The position numbers and the translations under genes were made by a program. A stretch of DNA of 64,000 nt, taken from an uncultured Eubacteriales bacterium. GTDB taxonomy: Bacteria > Bacillota > Clostridia > Peptostreptococcales > Anaerovoracaceae. The stretch is from the NCBI GenBank assembly GCA_910583765.1, contig CAJTYS010000005.1:1-64000 (forward strand). The letters are read 5' to 3'. The notes below the pieces were generated by a model. That model searched no databases and was not told the origin of the DNA. It saw only the letters and a list, made by a program, of their open reading frames with translations. Positions within the stretch are counted from its first letter, which is position 1, and each line of letters begins with the position of its first letter. This document shows positions 7,857-15,474 of this stretch, one piece after another.

Positions 7857-7946
7857 GTTTTTGCAGTGTAATGCAAAAACTTTTATTATATGAATAGTTT
7901 TTGAAGTATAATTGCAAAAATGATTTAACTCATCATGGTTTTTGTA
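7856..7946. repeat. Right 41-bp-phased array of inverted decamers
   Basis: AGTTTTTGCA at 7856, TGCAAAAACT at 7872, AGTTTTTGAA at 7896, TGCAAAAATG at 7913 and GGTTTTTGTA at 7937. The order, orientation and 40-41-bp period are the same as in the left array at 6466-6557. It lies directly upstream of the ATPase promoter. Confidence 0.85.
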
Positions 7947-7994
7947 ATCTTAGTATATACATGTCGCAGAAAAGTATACTGAAAAGGGTGGCGT

Positions 7995-8996
7995 TTATAT
8001 GCTCGCTGTAAAATCCATATCCAGCGTTTCTAAGGCTCGTTTCATATGGAGAGCTGTGATATATTCCTGTAAAAAGGCGGCGCAGTCCTCTGTCTGATCC
8101 TGGAGATCCGTGAAACGCCGCAGCGTATATTCCTGATACCATTTTCTCAGCTGCAGGGGCGTGGTGTTCCAATAGAATTTAAAGTGTTTATGAAAATATT
8201 TTTTTGAGGAAAAACCGCATGCGTCAGAAATCTCTTGAATGGATTTATCCGTGTTCAGAAGCATTTTCTGTGCCTCAAAACAGCGCACATAATTGAGCAT
8301 GAGCGTAAAGGAGTGAAAGGATGTGCGCTTTAGGAACTGGGACAAATAGTTTTCATTGATGTATTCCATCTGGGCCAGCTGTTTGATGGTGATTTTTTCT
8401 TTATAATGTTTCTGCGTATAAGTCAGAATGTCGATCAGCCGTTCCCGAAACTTTTTGTTTTCCTCAGAAGTCAGGTCTTCTACTGCGAACCAAAGAAAAT
8501 GATCGATCAGAAGTTTGATCAGGGCATCACAGATCTTACGCCAGTCCGCTGGTGACACCTCGAATTTTTTGGAAGCGCGCATGTACGCGGCAGAGAGCAA
8601 AATATCGATGATTTGTGCCATGGCCTTTTGTTGGTGAGGAAAACAGTACCGAGTAGAGCACGAAAAATAATAGTATTGGATGGTTTCCCAATCGAATTTC
8701 GTTTCTTTCAGGTCAATATGGACAGATAAAAAAAGGTTGTCTTCCGTGGATTCAAGACAGTGGACATTTTGATGTTCCACTGTGACTAACTCGCCGGCGT
8801 TCAGTGTGGAACGCTCATGATCAATTATTACAGCGGGTTCGAGGAGCTTTTTTGTCCTGGGCAATGACAATCTTTGTCCACATTTCCTGACCAAACTTTC
8901 AAAGAACAGGAAAGTCCCATATTGGCCGATCCTAATCCTGGCAGCTTTCACTCTGGTGCTGATGAATTTGGACTTCTCCATGCTATTGACCATCAC
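7995..8996 (-). CDS. AraC-family regulator with a truncated, replaced N-terminus
   Basis: The C-terminal ~100 residues are a normal AraC double helix-turn-helix: ITIKQLAQMEYINENYLSQF, then KSIQEISDACGFSSKKYFHK and TTPLQLRKWY. The middle holds part of a cupin-like sensing domain (STLNAGELVTVEHQNVHCLES). Upstream of about residue 50 the sequence is the antisense of an APC permease remnant (8850-8996 is the coding strand of that remnant), so the real N-terminus of the regulator is missing. A chance AGAGGAG on the antisense of the permease lies five bases from ATG 8993, so a chimeric protein may still be made. Probably non-functional or altered. Confidence 0.75.
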   Translation of the reverse strand: MMVNSMEKSKFISTRVKAARIRIGQYGTFLFFESLVRKCGQRLSLPRTKKLLEPAVIIDHERSTLNAGELVTVEHQNVHCLESTEDNLFLSVHIDLKETKFDWETIQYYYFSCSTRYCFPHQQKAMAQIIDILLSAAYMRASKKFEVSPADWRKICDALIKLLIDHFLWFAVEDLTSEENKKFRERLIDILTYTQKHYKEKITIKQLAQMEYINENYLSQFLKRTSFHSFTLMLNYVRCFEAQKMLLNTDKSIQEISDACGFSSKKYFHKHFKFYWNTTPLQLRKWYQEYTLRRFTDLQDQTEDCAAFLQEYITALHMKRALETLDMDFTASI

Positions 8997-9351
8997 GGCT
9001 CCTCTGGGTTTGCTTTGCTACGTGGTGCTGGCATTTGTCTTCGTTAAGCTCAGGAAGAAATATCCTCTTGAAAAGCGGGGCAACGTGTATCACGTAAAAG
9101 GCGGCAAGCCGATCATCGCCTATATGGTGCTTTGTCCGATCATTGTCGGTATCGCTGGCCTTTATGTCAATGGAACAGAATATTTCCTAGTAGGTTTTGT
9201 GTCTATCTTTTCAGGGATCATAGCCTATGTGATTTTCAAGTGGGTGTATGGAGGCGCAGCAGTGACTATTTTAGGTGCAGTGCTCCTAGGTATTGGAAAG
9301 AAGAAAGATCCGATCGTCGAGATACTGCAAAAAGATCTCGATACGGAGTGA
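8821..9351 (+). pseudogene. 3' remnant of an APC-family amino-acid permease
   Basis: The plus-strand frame opens at 8821 after a stop and reads LGNDNLCPHFLTKLSKNRKV, then three to four hydrophobic segments (around LDFSMLLTITAPLGLLCYVV), a VKLRKKYPLEK loop and a short C-terminal tail. This is the order seen in the last third of APC-superfamily permeases: the loop with xLPKFLxK, the helix with LDFSxL, and the LRKKxP loop before the last helices. No start region or ribosome binding site is present and about two thirds of the gene is missing. The 5' part abuts the truncated AraC gene. Confidence 0.75.
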
Positions 9352-9365
9352 TCCTATTGAGACAA

Positions 9366-9407
9366 GGCGCACGCTTGCTTGGCATGTGCGCCCCCCCTTG
9401 CTTTTTT
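9366..9407 (+). terminator. Terminator of the former permease gene
   Basis: GGCGCAC (9366-9372) pairs with GTGCGCC (9386-9392), followed by CCCCCTTGCTTTTTT. It lies 15 bp after the permease stop codon. Confidence 0.6.
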
Positions 9408-9656
9408 GGCTATTTTTTGGCTTTGCTGTCATGGACCATCCCAGCGATATTTTTTCCGCCAAAGATCGCCACGCAGACCCAAAAGGCTTTCCGCCCAGGC
9501 TGGCCGGCAGCCGCATCTGTTATGGTGAAAGTCGCTTCATCTAAGGTCCAAAGAAAATAAAAAGTTTAGAGTGTTGGGAAAAAGTCCATTTAAAAAGTTG
9601 ATAGTTTTGTATAAAAGTCCCTTGAAAAATATATAATACTCATATATCCTATACTT
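9408..9656. other. Intergenic stretch without a recognisable gene
   Basis: No frame here has a ribosome binding site together with a protein-like sequence. The right part (from about 9545) is AT-rich and presumably carries the promoter of the ATPase gene at 9674, but I see no clear -35/-10 pair. Confidence 0.5.
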
Positions 9657-9673
9657 AAGGAGGCGAACATGCG

Positions 9674-11041
9674 ATGCTAAAAAGAAAAATGGAACAGCAA
9701 CTAACAGATTGGAAAAATACGAAAAATCATAAGCCATTGATCATAAAAGGCTGCAGACAATGCGGAAAAACTTACTCTGTTCTTGATTTTGCCAACAAGA
9801 ATTATAAGAATGTGGTTTATTTGAATTTTTTTGAGAATCCTGATTACGCCTCTGTGTTTGCGGGTTCTTTGGAAATCGATCATATTATCATGATGCTGTC
9901 TGCTTTATTAGGGGAAAAGGCGGTTTTTGAAGAGGGCGAGACGGTATTGATCTTGGATGAGATCCAGGATTGCCCGCAAGCGAGAACCGCTCTCAAATTT
10001 TTTAGGATCGATGGACGCTTTGATGTGATCGGAACAGGTTCGCTGCTAGGGGTAAAAGGTTATGGCGCGGAACCGAAATCCATTCCAGTGGGTTCAGAAA
10101 CCGTGATTGATATGTACCCCTTGGATTTTGAAGAATTTCTTTGGGCCAACGGCATCGGATCGCCAGTGATAGAGACATTAAAAAAGTGCCTGGAACACGA
10201 AACGCCAGTTCCAGAGGCGCTGCACAGCCGTATGCGACAGCTGCTGCTGCAGTATGCTGTGGTCGGCGGCATGCCAGAGATCGTTCAGACATTTGTGGAC
10301 AGCAAGCAGATGGATGAAGTGCTGCGCATGCAGAGAGATATTGTCCGTTCTTATGAGGATGACATGGTAAAGTACGCGGAACGGAAAGATAAATCTCAAA
10401 TCAAAGAGTGTTTTCAATCCATTCCTAAACAGTTGAGCAAAGAAAACAAGAAGTTTCAATATTCTGTTGTCAAAAAAGGTGCTACAGCCTCAAAATACGC
10501 AGGAAGTCTGCAATGGATCGAGGATGCGGGCATCATTTCACGGTGTCATAATCTCTCGATCACGGAGCTGCCTTTAGATGGCAACGCAGAAGAACATATT
10601 TTTAAAATTTATATGAAGGATTGCGGGTTGTTTGTCAGCATGCTGGAAGATGGCACGCAGTATGACATTTTACAGGGAAACCTCCATGCGTATAAAGGCG
10701 CTATCTTTGAAAATTTGATTGCGGACATATTTGCGAAAATGGGGCGCAAGCTCTACTATTTTCATAAAGGCTCTGGATTGGAAATTGATTTTGTCATGCG
10801 GTACAAGGGCGAATGCGTCCTTGTAGAAGTCAAAGCGACCACAGGCAATACGAAAAGCGCGAAAACGATTTTGCGTCATCCTGAAAAATATCATGTCAAC
10901 CATGCCATTAAGCTGGGTGATTACAATGTGGGCAGGGCGGAACAGATTCTTACCCTGCCCGTGTACATGGCTTTTTTGCTTCGGGAAGCATCATGTGAAA
11001 AGAACAACGATGTTTTACTAAACGGGTACGGCTCCGTATAG
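9674..11041 (+). CDS. AAA/DUF4143 ATPase with C-terminal nuclease-like domain
   Basis: 455 residues. Walker A GCRQCGKT (about residues 26-33), Walker B VLILDEIQDC (about 95-104) and sensor VIGTGSLLG belong to the AAA_14/DUF4143 architecture. The C-terminal part has a PD-(D/E)XK arrangement: GLEIDFVMRYKGECVLVEVKA, that is, an Asp followed by E-x-K. The start at 9674 has AAGGAGG ten bases upstream. It is a different subfamily from the ATPase at 6606 (longer, different C-terminal core) and lacks that gene's decamer arrays. Function unknown; probably a laterally acquired single-gene unit. Convergent with the next ATPase, 20 bp apart. Confidence 0.87.
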   Translation: MLKRKMEQQLTDWKNTKNHKPLIIKGCRQCGKTYSVLDFANKNYKNVVYLNFFENPDYASVFAGSLEIDHIIMMLSALLGEKAVFEEGETVLILDEIQDCPQARTALKFFRIDGRFDVIGTGSLLGVKGYGAEPKSIPVGSETVIDMYPLDFEEFLWANGIGSPVIETLKKCLEHETPVPEALHSRMRQLLLQYAVVGGMPEIVQTFVDSKQMDEVLRMQRDIVRSYEDDMVKYAERKDKSQIKECFQSIPKQLSKENKKFQYSVVKKGATASKYAGSLQWIEDAGIISRCHNLSITELPLDGNAEEHIFKIYMKDCGLFVSMLEDGTQYDILQGNLHAYKGAIFENLIADIFAKMGRKLYYFHKGSGLEIDFVMRYKGECVLVEVKATTGNTKSAKTILRHPEKYHVNHAIKLGDYNVGRAEQILTLPVYMAFLLREASCEKNNDVLLNGYGSV

Positions 11042-11061
11042 AGCTTGCCCTGCTCTCTCAC

Positions 11062-12651
11062 TCAATCTTCCAAAGAAAATCGTTCAATCGTGCATTGATG
11101 CTTCGCTTTTTTCTTATCATAACTGATTCCAATCAGGAGAACCTTGCCAGTGTAATTTTCCACGGCCTTTACATACTTTCTATCTTTGATCTGCCGAATT
11201 GCTGTGTCCGCTGTCTGATTCCACTTGAGCTCTACCAGCAGCGCCGGCATATCGAGGTATTCCTTTTTAGGTAAGAACACCAGATCTGCGAAACCCCTGC
11301 CTGTCGGCAATTCCCTGATCGGTTTTAAATAATGTTCCATTGCGCCAAGATAAGCGATACTTAAAACACTGCTCAGGGAATTTTCATTATTGTACTGAAT
11401 AATGGATGTGTAGTCGGTGTGAAATTCTTCGATGATTTCTGCCACGGTTTCACAGTTCATATCTAAAGTCGCTTGTAATAATTTCGCTGATTTTATTTGA
11501 AGTTTCGTTAACTCCGTCCACTTTCGCCGCTTGATCGCGCTAGTAAATTCGCTGCGGATCTCTTCATTGGGAATAAACGCGGTCTTGCTCTGTTTATCGT
11601 AAGTCAGATAGCCAAGGTGAACCAGCAAAGTAAGCACATCATCCATGCTTGCGAATGTCACCATGTCATTTTGATAAGAACCTACATCAAGTTCCACGGC
11701 TTCACCTGCGAGCATTTTAATGATTGCTGTTTTCAGCCCGTCAAAATCCATGTTGATCAGAGGAAGTATGGATTCATAAGTGCCTGTCATGGACCAGTAG
11801 CTTTGAAAATCGCCCCACATCATCAGGCTGGCAACGGCTTTGGGATTGTATATATGCTCTGTCCCCAGGAGATAACCATCATACCAACGCTTTACTTCTG
11901 AGAAGTCCCGGCCATAGGACTGACACAACCCTGTCACTTCGTCTTCTGTAAATCCAATATATGGTGCCAGCGCTTTTGCGTCCAGCATGGTAAATTCATC
12001 AAAGTTATTCAATGCTGATTGGGTTCTGATTTTTTTGATCGGCAGAATCCCAGTCAGATAGGCAAGATGGATGAACTCTGTGGAATGCGCACCCTTAAAT
12101 AGGCCTCGAAGCAAATTGATAAACTCATCTTGCACCTTGACATTATCAGCCTCGTCACGAATCAGACAATCCCACTCATCAATAATGATAACAAATTTCC
12201 GCCCTGTCGCTTTGTTGATCGCTGCCAGCATATCAGGAAGAGAAACCACCTCCAATGGGGCAGCCTCAGGAAATGATTCCCGCAGTTCCTGTGTAACATG
12301 CTCTTCAATATAGGGAACTGTTTTCTCAGCTGATTTTGCGCTAGTGCGGCACCATTGCACATCAATGCGAATCACGTCATATTGATTCAAATGCTTCTGA
12401 AAACCCTCATCCATACTGATTTTCCGACCTGCGAACATGGAGAAAGAGTCACAGCCTTTGCTGTAATAGGCAGTGAGCATGTTTGCTGTGATGGACTTTC
12501 CAAAACGGCGGGGACGGCTGTTGCAGATCAAAGCGTTATTGGTATCCATCACTTTGTTGGTATAGGCGATCAAGCCTGTTTTATCCACATAGATTTCTGA
12601 ATTCAACGCAACTTGAAACGCGCTGTTATTGGGATTCACAAATATCCCCAT
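11062..12651 (-). CDS. AAA-ATPase-like protein with PD-(D/E)XK nuclease domain
   Basis: About 529 residues. The start MGIFVNPNNSAFQVALNSEI with YVDKTGLI is the signature of the AAA-ATPase_like family (PF09820 type). Walker A is RPRRFGKS and Walker B is FVIIIDEWDC. The C-terminus holds the PDDEXK_9-type core: GRGFADLVFLP, then LLVELKWN. The frame extends to 12672, but GGAAGGAGGG at 12661-12668 dictates a start at 12651. This family is very abundant in gut anaerobes and multiplies like a mobile or selfish gene; its role is unknown. It is the third ATPase/nuclease-like gene within 6 kb. Confidence 0.88.
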   Translation of the reverse strand: MGIFVNPNNSAFQVALNSEIYVDKTGLIAYTNKVMDTNNALICNSRPRRFGKSITANMLTAYYSKGCDSFSMFAGRKISMDEGFQKHLNQYDVIRIDVQWCRTSAKSAEKTVPYIEEHVTQELRESFPEAAPLEVVSLPDMLAAINKATGRKFVIIIDEWDCLIRDEADNVKVQDEFINLLRGLFKGAHSTEFIHLAYLTGILPIKKIRTQSALNNFDEFTMLDAKALAPYIGFTEDEVTGLCQSYGRDFSEVKRWYDGYLLGTEHIYNPKAVASLMMWGDFQSYWSMTGTYESILPLINMDFDGLKTAIIKMLAGEAVELDVGSYQNDMVTFASMDDVLTLLVHLGYLTYDKQSKTAFIPNEEIRSEFTSAIKRRKWTELTKLQIKSAKLLQATLDMNCETVAEIIEEFHTDYTSIIQYNNENSLSSVLSIAYLGAMEHYLKPIRELPTGRGFADLVFLPKKEYLDMPALLVELKWNQTADTAIRQIKDRKYVKAVENYTGKVLLIGISYDKKKAKHQCTIERFSLED

Positions 12652-12741
12652 GATTGCTGTCCCTCCTTCCATCCAATGTTTTTCGGTATAGCCGGTTTTT
12701 ATCGCCGGTTTTTTGTAAAGAATAAAATGAGCTCCCGCCCA

Positions 12742-14478
12742 TCAAATCCCATCCGGCGCGATCCTCTCAAAAAATTCTTTCTTGGTCAGCTCCAGCTTTT
12801 TCTCTGCGTCCTGCTGATCTTTGCCGGCAACGCAGAAATAAAACCGGATCTTTGGTTCTGTGCCAGAAGGCCTGGCCTTGATGAATCCGCCGTTTTCAAA
12901 GGTCAGCCCCAAGATGTTCACCTTCGGGAAGTCCAGATCCACCAAAGCACCGTCTTTCAGCTGCTTGCCTTTTCCATAGTATTCACGGCTGACGATTTTC
13001 TGTCCTGCCAGCTCTGTCCGGTCGTCTGTTTCCAGCAGTTCCATGATCTGTCCGATCCGCTCTTTTCCATCCTTGCCCATCAAAGTGTACGCCACCTGTT
13101 CATCCAGGAAATAGCCATACTTGGCAAAGAGATCATTTAAAATTTCCGGCAGAGTCTTGCCAGCTGTAGTCTTGTAATAAAGAGCCGCCTCCGCCACCAG
13201 CGCGGCGCCCAAAACAGCATCCTTGTCCCTGGCATAAGTGCCTTTCAAATAGCCAAGGCTCTCTTCAAAGCCAAAGAGGAAAGTGCCTTTTCCCGTTTCC
13301 TCCATTTTTTTAATCTGTTCGCCGATGAATTTGAAACCCACAGGCACTTTCACCAGAGGCACATCAAAGCTTGCCGCCAATTTCTCCGTCAGAGCCGTGG
13401 AAACAACGCTTTGCAGCATTACCCCGTCTTCCGGCAGCCGGCCTGCCGCTTTCAGAGCATCCATCAAATAATAGGACAAGATGGCCCCCACCTGGTTGCC
13501 GGTCAGATGCTGGTATTCACCGCTGCCATTTTTACACTGAACCCCCAGGCGGTCAGAATCAGGGTCCGTTGCCAGCAGCAAGTCAGCGTTCCGCTCTTTT
13601 GCGTATTTCAAAGACAGCTCCCAGGCCCCCGCGTCCTCTGGGTTAGGCACGTTCACCGTGGAAAATTCCGTGTCCGGCATGGCTTGCTCAGGGACAGTGA
13701 ACACATTGGAAAAGCCGTTTTCCGTCAGGCTGCGTTCCACAAAAACTCGGCCAGCGCCGTGAAGAGGCGTGTAAACGATATTCAGCTCACCGCCCTTTTC
13801 CCGATCCATTTCAGGATGAAGCAGCTGCTGGCGCACGCAGGAAAGATAGCGGTCATCCATCTCTTTTCCCATGATCACCAGAAGGCCATCGGCAAGAGCC
13901 TGCTCCTTGGCTGCCACAGGAATGTCCCAGCCGCAGTTTTCCATTTTCTCCATGATCTTGTCCGCGTGCTCCGGCGGCAGCTGCGCGCCGTCTTCCCAGT
14001 AGACTTTGTAGCCGTTGTACTCCTTTGGATTGTGGCTGGCCGTGACCATGACTCCGGCAATGGCCCCAGTGTCCCGAACCGCGAAGGAAAGCTCCGGCGT
14101 GGAACGGAGGGATTCAAAGAGCCAGGCTTTGATTCCGCAGGCTGCCAGCACCAGGGCGGTCTCCATGGCAAAGGGATCAGAAAAACGGCGGGAATCGTAA
14201 GCAATGGCCACGCCCCGCTTCATGGCTTCCGGCCCTTGATCCTGAATCATCTGTCCAAAACTGTAGGTCAGCTTGCGGATCAGGTAGATGTTCATCCGGT
14301 TAGTGCCCACGCCCAGCATGCCCCGCATGCCGCCAGTGCCGAATTCCAGGTCACAGTAAAACCGATCTTCAATTTCCTTTTCATCTGTCAGAGCAGCCAG
14401 CTCATCCTTTACCGACTGGTCAAAATAAGGGCTGTCCAGCCACTCCTGATAACGGGCTTTTATTTCTTGATTTAACAT
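12742..14478 (-). CDS. pgcA: Phosphoglucomutase (alpha-D-phosphohexomutase)
   Basis: 578 residues, the full length of the long bacterial PgcA type. It interconverts glucose 6-phosphate and glucose 1-phosphate, feeding the adjacent glycogen genes. All four signatures are present: the phosphoserine loop TASHNPKEYNGYK (about residues 145-157), the magnesium loop DPDSDRLG (about 307-314), the sugar-specificity loop GFEESLGY (about 404) and the phosphate-binding RPSGTEPKI near the C-terminus. TTAGGAGG lies upstream of ATG 14478. It is divergent from glucokinase over 66 bp, so glucose capture and its conversion to glucose 1-phosphate are probably expressed together. The symbol pgcA follows the Bacillus name for this type. 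Confidence 0.93.
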   Translation of the reverse strand: MLNQEIKARYQEWLDSPYFDQSVKDELAALTDEKEIEDRFYCDLEFGTGGMRGMLGVGTNRMNIYLIRKLTYSFGQMIQDQGPEAMKRGVAIAYDSRRFSDPFAMETALVLAACGIKAWLFESLRSTPELSFAVRDTGAIAGVMVTASHNPKEYNGYKVYWEDGAQLPPEHADKIMEKMENCGWDIPVAAKEQALADGLLVIMGKEMDDRYLSCVRQQLLHPEMDREKGGELNIVYTPLHGAGRVFVERSLTENGFSNVFTVPEQAMPDTEFSTVNVPNPEDAGAWELSLKYAKERNADLLLATDPDSDRLGVQCKNGSGEYQHLTGNQVGAILSYYLMDALKAAGRLPEDGVMLQSVVSTALTEKLAASFDVPLVKVPVGFKFIGEQIKKMEETGKGTFLFGFEESLGYLKGTYARDKDAVLGAALVAEAALYYKTTAGKTLPEILNDLFAKYGYFLDEQVAYTLMGKDGKERIGQIMELLETDDRTELAGQKIVSREYYGKGKQLKDGALVDLDFPKVNILGLTFENGGFIKARPSGTEPKIRFYFCVAGKDQQDAEKKLELTKKEFFERIAPDGI

Positions 14479-14544
14479 GTTGATTTCCTCCTAATTTGAA
14501 GCTATGATATACGTAAACATAACAAAAGCACGGAGGCCTTCATT

Positions 14545-15474
14545 ATGATTTTAACAGTTGATATTGGCGGCACGAAAACCTTGTGCGCGCTTTGGGAACG
14601 CAAAGAGTCAGGTTCCGCCATCTTATGCAGTCAGCAAAAATACCGGACATCGTCTATTGACGATTTCCCTGGTCTGTTAAAAGAGCAGACCCAGGGTAAC
14701 ACTATCGATGCGCTGTGCCTTGCCATGGCAGGTCCAGTGACTGACAACAAACTGGAGCTGACCAACACCGGACAGATCATCGACTTGACGCGAATCAAAG
14801 ACAGCTTTGCCCAAGTCCCTCATGTGGCGTTCCTCAATGACCTGGAAGCCCTGGGACATTCCATTTCCGTCCTGGGCCAAAACCAGCGTCAGACCTTCAA
14901 GAACGGCATCGCTCAAAAGGGAACAAAGGCAGTAGTCTCCATTGGCACTGGCCTGGGAGTGTCAGCTGTGACAAAAGAAGGGATCGTTCTGCCTTCCGAA
15001 GGCGGCCACATGGAATTTGCTCCACAGGATGCCCGGCAGCGGGGACTTCTTTCTCATATGGAGGCTCAATACGACCATGTGAGCTGGGAACGGCTGCTGT
15101 CCGGCCAAGGCATCGCCAATCTCTACAGCTTTGTTTCAGGAACGCCGACTCTTGATCCAAGCATTGTCACGGAAAAAGCCTTCGCGGGCGACCCACTGGC
15201 ATTGGAAACCATGGATCTTTTTACTCAGCTTCTGGGTGCTGTCTGTGGAAATTTCGCTCTGACTTTCCTGTCTTCCGGCGGTCTTTACCTGGGCGGCGGC
15301 ATCATGCCTAAGATCCTGCCTTTGCTAAAGAAAGATCTGTTCCAAGGAGCCTTTTGCGCCAAGGGACGGTTCCAATCCTGGCTGGAAACTGTTCCAGTCT
15401 TTGTGATCTTAGATGAAATGGCGCCGTCCCTGGGAGCCGCGGCATATGGAGAGCGCCTATCTTCCGGCTGCTGA
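14545..15474 (+). CDS. glk: Glucokinase (Glk/COG0837 type)
   Basis: 309 residues. ATP-dependent phosphorylation of glucose to glucose 6-phosphate. Motifs in order: phosphate-1 loop VDIGGTKT (about 5-12), LAMAGPV, the catalytic-Asp segment FLNDLEALGHSI, the adenosine motif SIGTGLGVS, SEGGHMEFAP, LLSGQGIANLY and LGGGIMPK. It lacks the zinc-binding Cys cluster of ROK kinases, so it belongs to the Glk group. CACGGAGG precedes ATG 14545. Its 3' end overlaps the 3' end of the opposite GH13-GH77 gene by 18 bp. It likely recycles glucose released by the debranching and glucanotransferase activities. Confidence 0.9.
   Translation: MILTVDIGGTKTLCALWERKESGSAILCSQQKYRTSSIDDFPGLLKEQTQGNTIDALCLAMAGPVTDNKLELTNTGQIIDLTRIKDSFAQVPHVAFLNDLEALGHSISVLGQNQRQTFKNGIAQKGTKAVVSIGTGLGVSAVTKEGIVLPSEGGHMEFAPQDARQRGLLSHMEAQYDHVSWERLLSGQGIANLYSFVSGTPTLDPSIVTEKAFAGDPLALETMDLFTQLLGAVCGNFALTFLSSGGLYLGGGIMPKILPLLKKDLFQGAFCAKGRFQSWLETVPVFVILDEMAPSLGAAAYGERLSSGC

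Noticed and set aside
6466..7946. Insertion sequence with terminal repeats
   Set aside because: The arrays are in direct, not inverted, orientation relative to each other, and the enclosed gene is an ATPase without transposase motifs. No target duplication was seen.
12680..12720. Terminator between the 11062 ATPase and pgcA
   Set aside because: The two GCCGGTTTTT stretches are direct repeats; pairing needs wobble pairs at both ends, so no convincing hairpin forms.
13411..14475. Long plus-strand frame opposite pgcA (354 codons)
   Set aside because: It is antisense to a well-supported phosphoglucomutase, has no ribosome binding site and resembles no protein.
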